From contig JANXCA010000004.1 in the NCBI GenBank assembly GCA_025060535.1, positions 1 to 54,287 of the forward strand: DNA of 54,287 bases, written 5' to 3'. Shown here piece after piece: positions 48,961 through 54,287 of the stretch. Positions within the stretch are counted from its first letter, which is position 1, and every line of letters begins with the position of its first letter. Position numbers and translations under genes: made by a program. The notes beneath the pieces are model-generated. The model did no database searches, was not told the origin of the DNA, and was given only the letters and a program-made list of their open reading frames with translations. This DNA comes from Endomicrobiia bacterium (GTDB taxonomy: Bacteria; Elusimicrobiota; Endomicrobiia; DTEH01).

Positions 48961-49455
48961 ATGATCATAGTTGATACCACTAAAAGAAAAATATTATCTA
49001 TGAGAGTGGCGAGGAATGGGAAACTTCTTGTGGAGATTACGGACAATTCATCTTCATCCAACGATAATACTAATAATAGGATCCTGTTTTTTCTTCTTCT
49101 TCCTGAAACTATATTTTTGAAAAAACTCATAGAAACTTACATGAAAAATTCCAAAAAGATGAAAAAGAATGTTAATATTCAAATAACCAGTTATAATGGA
49201 TATTCTTTGTTTATTTCTTTCATGTCTTCTAATGGAAAAACTAATTTTGCTATTGTAATAAAAGATAAAAATGATAACAATATTGTTTTCTTAATTTCAA
49301 CTATCAATGTTATCAGAATGCATGCTTATGCAGAAGCATGCATAATACACGCATCAAATTTTTATTCATCTCCTTCTAATTATAAGTCTAATATTGAAGT
49401 TAAGCAGGAAGAAAAACAGAGCGATTTACTTGAGGATGATGACATACCTTTTTAA
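48961..49455 (+). CDS. Single-stranded DNA-binding protein analogue with DDDIPF tail
   Basis: 164 residues. The last ten, DLLEDDDIPF, match the acidic C-terminal tip of bacterial SSB, the docking peptide for host replication and repair proteins. A flexible Ser/Asn/Lys/Glu-rich stretch precedes it, also as in SSB. The body (1-125, beta-rich, with NVNIQITSYNGYSLFISF) lacks recognisable OB-fold SSB sequence, so it may be a different fold with the same tail. First gene of the replication operon; strong ribosome site. A perfect 10-bp hairpin (49318-49343) lies in its coding sequence. Confidence 0.75.
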   Translation: MIIVDTTKRKILSMRVARNGKLLVEITDNSSSSNDNTNNRILFFLLLPETIFLKKLIETYMKNSKKMKKNVNIQITSYNGYSLFISFMSSNGKTNFAIVIKDKNDNNIVFLISTINVIRMHAYAEACIIHASNFYSSPSNYKSNIEVKQEEKQSDLLEDDDIPF

Positions 49456-49473
49456 TTTAAAAGGAGGTGAAAT

Positions 49474-50082
49474 ATGAAAAGGTTTGAAGTTTTTGAAAAT
49501 GAAAAGAAAATCCTTTTATATCTAGCACAAAACAGAGAAATCTTGAAGTTTCTTGTGGGTATTGATTTCTCCGATGTTCTAACTCCAGATGGGAATTTTT
49601 TACTAAAAAAATTACTTTATGAGGATGAAGACATTAAAGAATTTCTCAATGGTGATATTTTTAATACTATTTCTTTTGATGAATTTAGGAACTATTTTAA
49701 AAAGTTAGTTAAAAGTTCATTTTATAGAACCATAGTAAAACAATATAAAGAAAACAATCTCAGGGACTTTGAAAAAATAGTTTTCAGATATTTATTTCTC
49801 TATAAAATTTTTGATAGAATTGGAGTATCAATTTATTTTGAAGAAAAACTTGATAGTGAGCATTATAATATTGTATATTACACAAAAGAAATAGAAGAAA
49901 AAAATCTTCAAACTATTCAGAAATATCCTACTGTTTTTTCATTAGAAGATCTAATTCTTTATATAATTTTTTATAAAATTCCAAACAAAAATAATATTCT
50001 TGTAATTTTAGATAGAACAACTATAGAAGATACAAGTAAGATAGTTTCTATTTTTCCTGAAGTGAAATTTTACTATCTTTGA
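49474..50082 (+). CDS. Putative DnaB N-terminal-like or helicase-partner protein
   Basis: 202 residues. The N-terminal ~90 residues (EKKILLYLAQNREILKFLVG, then DVLTPDGNFLLKKLL) resemble the DnaB N-terminal/DnaG helicase-binding helical fold: an early helix, a residue pattern around a short loop and a closing helix. The rest is unrecognised. It is followed 15 bases later by a RecA-fold helicase gene that lacks this domain, so it may be a split-off partner. The resemblance is weak. Ribosome site AAAAGGAGGTGAAAT. Confidence 0.6.
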   Translation: MKRFEVFENEKKILLYLAQNREILKFLVGIDFSDVLTPDGNFLLKKLLYEDEDIKEFLNGDIFNTISFDEFRNYFKKLVKSSFYRTIVKQYKENNLRDFEKIVFRYLFLYKIFDRIGVSIYFEEKLDSEHYNIVYYTKEIEEKNLQTIQKYPTVFSLEDLILYIIFYKIPNKNNILVILDRTTIEDTSKIVSIFPEVKFYYL

Positions 50083-50097
50083 AAAAGGAGGTTAGTT

Positions 50098-50976
50098 ATG
50101 GATATGGATGTAAAAAAGATAGTAAGTATAAATAAAGTGGATAATTTTCTTGAAAGATATAGTGCAAATTCTATTCTGGCACGAGCAAAGCCAGGAGAAA
50201 TGCTACCAGTGAGAATTGGATATATCCGACTATACTATGGTTCGATTTCTACATGGGGAGGTTATCCTGGTAGTGGTAAAACCTCATTAATACTATCAAT
50301 TCTAACTTCCATTGGACAACCTTTTTTATATTTTTCTCTGGAACTCCAAGATATAGAAATAGTTCGTAGGATTATTTCAATGAAATTGAAAATTCCTTTC
50401 TTAGAAATTATGACTATGGAAACTGAAAAAATTATGGAACTGCTAAAAGAGAAAAACGAATTTATCAATTTATTGAATAAATTTTACATATCAAACACTA
50501 TCAATTTTAATGAAATTATTGATACAATAAGAATAGCAGTGAATAACGGAGTAAGACTTTTTGCAATAGATTATGCACAGCTCATTACATCAGATGGAAG
50601 CATGTCAGCAGAAGATCCATCACTTTTGTATTCTATAATGTCAACCCTGCTAAATATAGCAGTTTCTCAGAATATACACATATTTATTGTCTCGCAACTA
50701 CGAAAAAATGACACTATGAAAAAAAATGCCGATATTAATGCTTTTTTTGGATCTGCTTCTCTTACACAATTGTCATCAGTAGCGGTAATACTTAGAAAGG
50801 ATGATCAAATAGGAGATATTATTCATCTTCAGGTTCTAAAAAACAGATATGGTCCTACCACTTCCAAAGATCTTGGCAATTCTATTCCTATTAGATTTTA
50901 TCCAGAAATTCTTTCCTTTGAATTCAACATTTTAGAAAATACTGATGAAGGTGAAGGTTTTGATATTGATTTTTGA
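50098..50976 (+). CDS. DnaB/RecA-fold replicative helicase, C-terminal domain only
   Basis: 292 residues. Walker A GYPGSGKTS is at 55-63, FLYFSLEL (77-84) is the helicase motif with the conserved Glu, Walker B LFAIDYAQL at 154-162, then IHIFIVSQLRKN and DINAFFGSASLTQLSSVAVIL as in DnaB-family helicases. The DnaB N-terminal domain is missing; the protein starts directly with a ~45-residue linker. It should be a ring ATPase that unwinds DNA, with the primase encoded next. An acidic tail (NTDEGEGFDIDF) ends the protein. Ribosome site AAAAAGGAGGT. Confidence 0.86.
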   Translation: MDMDVKKIVSINKVDNFLERYSANSILARAKPGEMLPVRIGYIRLYYGSISTWGGYPGSGKTSLILSILTSIGQPFLYFSLELQDIEIVRRIISMKLKIPFLEIMTMETEKIMELLKEKNEFINLLNKFYISNTINFNEIIDTIRIAVNNGVRLFAIDYAQLITSDGSMSAEDPSLLYSIMSTLLNIAVSQNIHIFIVSQLRKNDTMKKNADINAFFGSASLTQLSSVAVILRKDDQIGDIIHLQVLKNRYGPTTSKDLGNSIPIRFYPEILSFEFNILENTDEGEGFDIDF

Positions 50977-51006
50977 TATTGATATTGATATTTTAGGGAG
51001 GTGAAA

Positions 51007-52239
51007 ATGGAGATGAAGATTGATAAGTTTATTAATTTTGTTTTTGCTGAGCAGTTTAAAATAAAAAGAAAAGAAGTCTTTATTGACATAAGAACAAGGA
51101 AGTTAGGCAAAAAAGAATTTTTTGAAAGAAAACTATTTCCAGTCTCTAAACTTGAGGACATATATCACATATTCTACAAGCAAGCGTATATTTCAGATGT
51201 ATACTATGGAGTTCACTTTCGTTATTCTGAAAGAGAATATATAGAGGAAAGCGATATCGTATATGTTGATGTAGATGGGTCAATAGACCAGGAATTCTTT
51301 AACAAAACAAAAATAATTCCTACTATAGTTCAGACGAGTAATTCAGGATTTCATCTGTATTTTAAATTGGAAAATCCTGTTTCAAAAGCAGATTGGCTTA
51401 TAATTTCCAAAATAGTTGCGAATTACATTGAAATTTACCTTGCTTCTGGAAAAATTGACTATCAAGTTTCTTCGGATTTTGCAAGAATACTACGAATTCC
51501 TAATACTCTGAATAGTAAGAAAAATTTCTTTCAGGTAAAAATACTAAACATTTCTGAGAATAGAATAAATCCTTTCAAAGTTTTAGGATTTGCTAAAAAT
51601 TACTCAGGTGAAATTGAAAATCTTGATGAATTTCTCCATTTGCTAACAAAATCTCTTGATGGTTCATATACAAAAGGAAACAGAAATAATATAGTTTTTG
51701 GACTTTCAGGTCTATTGAAAAAGAAAAAAATAAAATTTGACATAGCAAAGGAGGTAATAAACTATATTACAGATTATTTTCATGATGAAGAGAAAAATTC
51801 CAGGTTGCGTGTTCTATACAGAACATATTACGAAGTTCAAAATGTAAAAGCGTTTTCAATTCTGAAAGAGTATATAAAAGATTTTAGTTTTTTGGACTTA
51901 CTTGAAAGGAATTATTCAGAAGAGATAAATTTAGGAGAAATTAAAATAATTAATGACTTGACGAGACGAAGATTATTACTCGTTAGAAGAAAATCTTTAA
52001 TAACACTTGCATATTTCTGCATAGTAGAGTTTACACCAATAAGAGAATTCTTTGTAAGAATGAAAATAGTAGACATTTTTAAAAAGGTAAGACAATTTGA
52101 AAATACAATTTTTTACATATCGGATTTTCTATATAATTCTCATCTTTTAAACGAGAACTTCTATAAGACCTTTTTAGAAATTATGAAAAGACTTTGTTTT
52201 TATCATAAAAACTTAAATAAAAAGGAGGTGATAGTATGA
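51007..52239 (+). CDS. AEP-type primase (PrimPol-like)
   Basis: 410 residues from the ATG at 51007 (GGGAGGTGAAA upstream). Archaeo-eukaryotic primase motifs occur in order: DIVYVDVDG (motif I, Asp88 and Asp90), SNSGFHLYF (motif II, Ser and His) and DFARILRIPNTLNSK (motif III region). A PriCT-like helical domain follows at about 210-290 (GNRNNIVFGLSGLLKKKK). Primases of this group initiate replication in plasmids and phages and can act as polymerases. Coupled with the helicase gene upstream. It ends in an ATGA overlap with the winged-helix gene. No DNA polymerase gene is seen, so elongation must rely on the host or on this enzyme. Confidence 0.85.
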   Translation: MEMKIDKFINFVFAEQFKIKRKEVFIDIRTRKLGKKEFFERKLFPVSKLEDIYHIFYKQAYISDVYYGVHFRYSEREYIEESDIVYVDVDGSIDQEFFNKTKIIPTIVQTSNSGFHLYFKLENPVSKADWLIISKIVANYIEIYLASGKIDYQVSSDFARILRIPNTLNSKKNFFQVKILNISENRINPFKVLGFAKNYSGEIENLDEFLHLLTKSLDGSYTKGNRNNIVFGLSGLLKKKKIKFDIAKEVINYITDYFHDEEKNSRLRVLYRTYYEVQNVKAFSILKEYIKDFSFLDLLERNYSEEINLGEIKIINDLTRRRLLLVRRKSLITLAYFCIVEFTPIREFFVRMKIVDIFKKVRQFENTIFYISDFLYNSHLLNENFYKTFLEIMKRLCFYHKNLNKKEVIV

Positions 52240-52544
52240 TAAGAAAATATGGAAGATATAAGATAAGCATCGTTGCTTCATTTCTTGATAAAAGAATGCA
52301 TAAGCTCTTTTCAATTTTGGAATATAATCATACTCTTTGCTTTGGAGTCAGAGATTTAGGTAATATAATCAATCTCAATGATAGTATAAGTCTCGTCCTT
52401 TCAAGACTAAGAGCAGAAGGTTATGCCGATTATTTTCGTTATAAAAAAAGAAAAGTCTACTATCTTACGAATAAGGGAATTGATGTTTATAAAAGATACT
52501 CAGAAGTTTTCAATTTATTTAACAAGGAGATAAGCTATGAGTGA
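52236..52544 (+). CDS. Winged-helix DNA-binding protein (MarR/PadR-like)
   Basis: 102 residues. GVRDLGNIINLNDSISLVLSRLRAEGYAD is a helix-turn-helix with recognition helix, and YFRYKKRKVYYLTNKGIDVY is the wing and following strand, as in MarR-like regulators. Basic N-terminus. Ribosome site AAAAAGGAGGTGATAGT lies in the end of the primase gene. It may regulate the replication operon or act at the origin. Confidence 0.75.
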   Translation: MIRKYGRYKISIVASFLDKRMHKLFSILEYNHTLCFGVRDLGNIINLNDSISLVLSRLRAEGYADYFRYKKRKVYYLTNKGIDVYKRYSEVFNLFNKEISYE

Positions 52545-53250
52545 AATTAGAAAGTATGAAAAGTCATCTCTAAGTAAAGAAATTGTCAAAAAATATATAA
52601 TGCCTGATGCTACAGATGAGGAATTATTTCTCTTTCTACAAAAATGTAGGTTATATAATCTAAATCCATTTAAGGGAGAGATTTATGCTGTCCCATATAG
52701 AACTGAGAATGGTGTAAAGTATAACATAGTAATTTCATACCAGGTTTTTCTTAAACGTGCATTTTCTAATCCAAATTTTGCTGGATTTCAGAGTGGTATA
52801 ATAGTTTTAAACCAAAAAGGAGAAATTGAGACAAGGGAGGGAACATTTATGTTATCTGAGGAGAAACTTCTTGGTGGTTGGTGCAAAGTCTATAGAAGAG
52901 ACTGGACACAACCGTATTACGTAGCAGTCAATATTGAAGATTATCAAAAAGATACAAAAATTTGGAAGAGTTTAAGAGCATTTATGATTATGAAGGTAGC
53001 AATTGCTACTGCTTTCAGGATGACATTTCCTGAGGAATTACAAGGTTTATACATTGAAGAAGAAATACAAGAAGGTAATCAAGAAAGAAACAAGATAATA
53101 AAAGAAATTGTAAGTTTTGTAAAAAACAATAATTTGATAGAAAAAGCTAAAGAATTCATAAAGTCAACAGGTAAAAATGAATTAAAAGAATTAACATACA
53201 ATGAAATGTTAAAGTTATATGAATATTTAAAAAAGGAGGCTAAATCATGA
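52537..53250 (+). CDS. recT: RecT/Bet-type single-strand annealing protein
   Basis: 237 residues with clear RecT/Bet family sequence: LFLFLQKCRLYNLNPFKGEI at 31-50, YRTENGVKYNIVISYQVFLKRA, GGWCKVYRRDW, and LRAFMIMKVAIATAFRMTFPEE. It anneals complementary single strands during recombination. The usual exonuclease partner (RecE or lambda Exo type) is not recognised; the next gene is a candidate by position only. Start preceded by ACAAGGAGATAAGCT; overlaps the winged-helix gene. Confidence 0.92.
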   Translation: MSEIRKYEKSSLSKEIVKKYIMPDATDEELFLFLQKCRLYNLNPFKGEIYAVPYRTENGVKYNIVISYQVFLKRAFSNPNFAGFQSGIIVLNQKGEIETREGTFMLSEEKLLGGWCKVYRRDWTQPYYVAVNIEDYQKDTKIWKSLRAFMIMKVAIATAFRMTFPEELQGLYIEEEIQEGNQERNKIIKEIVSFVKNNNLIEKAKEFIKSTGKNELKELTYNEMLKLYEYLKKEAKS

Positions 53251-53855
53251 TACTAAATTACAATGAAAAGTTTCTAAAAGAGATAAAATTAAAAACTTTA
53301 CTTGATATTTTCTTTTGGTCGGAGTTAAGACAAAAGTATGACATAGATATTTTTGATTTTTACAGTTTTTTTATTACTCCATTTCACAAAAGTATAGATA
53401 CTGAAAATAGTATCACAACAAAAATTCTTGCCAATATCCCTAACCAGATTGTAGTTTTCAACTTCTTAGCAGAGCGTAATGCTCTGCTTCTAAGCATAAA
53501 AGCAATTACAAAACAAAATGGGAGAATAAAATTGAAAAACACATTTATTGAACCGTTAAATAATTTCAGCAAACTTGGAGTTTCAATTGCAGTATTAATG
53601 TATGTAAGCAATTCAAAAAACTTTTTTTATCTTGATACTCCAATAAATATCATACAAAACTCAAATATTGTATATGACAAAAAGAAAAAAATAAAATTTT
53701 ATGAATTAAATCCTGAAAATATTCTTAAAATGGAAGAATTTTTAGAAATAAATTATGGTATAGAAAGTAATTTAACTTCAAAAATTATACAAAATCTAAT
53801 CACAGAAATTGAAAAAAATAATTATTTTGAAATTCTCAAAGCTAATAAGAGCTAA
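53247..53855 (+). CDS. Protein of unknown function following recT
   Basis: 202 residues, alpha/beta, no recognised family. It occupies the place where an exonuclease or recombination mediator often accompanies RecT, but I cannot identify nuclease motifs. AAAAAGGAGGCTAAATC precedes the ATG, and the ATGA overlap couples it to recT. A perfect 8-bp GC-rich hairpin, AGCAGAGC and GCTCTGCT, lies in its coding sequence at 53468-53488. Last gene of the operon. Confidence 0.68.
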   Translation: MILNYNEKFLKEIKLKTLLDIFFWSELRQKYDIDIFDFYSFFITPFHKSIDTENSITTKILANIPNQIVVFNFLAERNALLLSIKAITKQNGRIKLKNTFIEPLNNFSKLGVSIAVLMYVSNSKNFFYLDTPINIIQNSNIVYDKKKKIKFYELNPENILKMEEFLEINYGIESNLTSKIIQNLITEIEKNNYFEILKANKS

Positions 53856-53878
53856 AAAGCTTTGTATTTTTTTAAAAA

Positions 53879-53899
53879 AAGGGGTGATTAACACCCCTT
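53879..53899. terminator. Bidirectional hairpin terminator between convergent genes
   Basis: AAGGGGTG and CACCCCTT form a perfect 8-bp stem around ATTAA. The minus strand has a T7A7 run immediately after the stem, making it a strong terminator for 53898-54149, whose stop codon lies in the right arm. Rightward, the T-rich stretch is weaker (TTAAACTTTCTCTTT), but with AGCT pairings upstream it may also end the replication operon. Confidence 0.75.
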
Positions 53900-54149
53900 A
53901 AACTTTCTCTTTGTGTATATAAATTCTTATCTTTTGAGTCGTGCTCCTTGTGTTTATAACTTTTATAAAATTCAAAAATTCGTTTAGTTTTTCAAATTCT
54001 TCATCAGTGAGGGAAAAAATTACTCTTGCTTTTTCAGCTATTTTGGAAGAAGAAGATGAAGAGGTTAGACTTAGAATTTCACGAATTTCGTCATCTGTTA
54101 GCCCTTTTGCTCTTAGTTTTTCTATTATCTTCATAGTTTCACCTTTCAT
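53898..54149 (-). CDS. Small helical protein, possible DNA-binding regulator
   Basis: 83 residues. IIEKLRAKGLTDDEIREILSL at 8-28 looks like a short helix-turn-helix-type pair, followed by a Ser run (30-35) and a helix (DEEFEKLNEFLNFIKVI). The start ATG at 54149 has AAAAGGAGGTAAAAA upstream; an in-frame ATG five codons later is the alternative. Upstream lie several TAGCTA elements (54215-54240), possible operators. Function not established. Confidence 0.62.
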   Translation of the reverse strand: MKGETMKIIEKLRAKGLTDDEIREILSLTSSSSSSKIAEKARVIFSLTDEEFEKLNEFLNFIKVINTRSTTQKIRIYIHKEKV

Positions 54150-54287
54150 GTTTTTTACCTCCTTTTTTTGTTTTTTTCATTTCACCTATTTATTTTTTAT
54201 ATTTTTCAACTATATAGCTACATTAATAGCTTTTTAGCTACTATAAAGCTTTTTGTATCATATGTTTTTAAAAATGATTACTTAATT
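54150..54287. other. Right-end noncoding sequence with TAGCTA elements
   Basis: AT-rich sequence upstream of 53898-54149. TAGCTA occurs at 54215-54220 and 54235-54240 with related TAGCT/AAGCT copies at 54227 and 54246. Similar elements occur at 2665-2678 and 40957-40977. No gene is visible, and the sequence does not join to the left edge in a way that restores a start for the fragment at 2-76. Confidence 0.4.

Noticed and set aside
1-54287. TTTAAAAT boxes as archaeal TATA elements
   Set aside because: They lie 3-9 nt from the ATG, whereas an archaeal TATA box sits about 25 nt before the transcript start. Peptidoglycan enzymes and strong Shine-Dalgarno sites also point to bacteria.
1-54287. 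Circular closure of the window
   Set aside because: Joining the ends puts a TAA just before the left-edge fragment and gives it no start, and I see no terminal overlap; neither completeness nor circularity can be claimed.
1-54287. tRNA genes, insertion sequences and riboswitches
   Set aside because: No tRNA-like GC-rich cloverleaf, transposase or recognisable riboswitch was seen, though a covariance-model scan could not be run.

Overview
The window is strongly A+T-rich, almost fully coding, and reads as the genome, or most of it, of a virus or virus-like mobile element of a bacterium. Three kinds of peptidoglycan-directed enzyme (lytic transglycosylase, N-acetylmuramoyl-L-alanine amidase, M23 endopeptidase) and consensus Shine-Dalgarno sequences argue for a bacterial rather than archaeal host. 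The host cannot be named from sequence alone. I recognise no terminase, portal, tape-measure, sheath or baseplate gene. What is present instead is one roughly 30 kb leftward operon rich in membrane-anchored and beta-rich proteins. This fits a non-tailed, possibly membrane-containing virion, but the capsid fold and packaging ATPase are not identified.

Layout. (1) 1-4.2 kb: a Dam-type DNA adenine methylase inside an array of small paralogous genes and decayed copies whose products start MF and end in Phe. (2) 32.8 to 4.2 kb, minus strand: the putative structural and morphogenesis operon. It holds amidase, transglycosylase, a transglutaminase-like protein, a vWA protein, a MoxR-type AAA+ ATPase, a zincin, a 1049-residue protein of unknown role, a likely major structural protein at 19.2-20.3 kb, and nine predicted single-span or otherwise membrane-anchored proteins. 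(3) 32.8-40.5 kb: genes on alternating strands. Divergent pairs share palindromic promoters and convergent pairs overlap at their 3' ends. The contents include two duplicated cassettes of putative surface proteins, a P-loop ATPase and a RuvC-like resolvase. A degenerate 12-bp repeat array lies at 37.75-37.96 kb. (4) 40.5-41.3 kb: noncoding, with three long palindromes and ten GATC sites, the best origin candidate. (5) 41.3-47.3 kb: a second array of small F-ending genes around a second adenine methyltransferase. (6) 48.7 to 47.3 kb, minus strand: holin-like protein, M23 peptidase and tyrosine recombinase. (7) 48.96-53.86 kb: replication and recombination operon with an SSB-like protein ending DDDIPF, a DnaB-N-like protein, a RecA-fold helicase, an AEP-type primase, a winged-helix protein and RecT, ending at a hairpin terminator.

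Two expression styles coexist. Genes inside the structural and replication operons mostly have AAGGAGGT-type ribosome binding sites or ATGA stop-start overlaps. About 30 other genes have no Shine-Dalgarno sequence; instead the box CTTTAAAATTT ends about 3-9 nt before the start codon. This would place a -10-like element where a leaderless transcript needs it. The box repeatedly overlaps the stop codon of the preceding gene, and in divergent pairs it forms palindromes of about 22 bp. Functions for roughly two thirds of the proteins are unknown and are described only by visible features.
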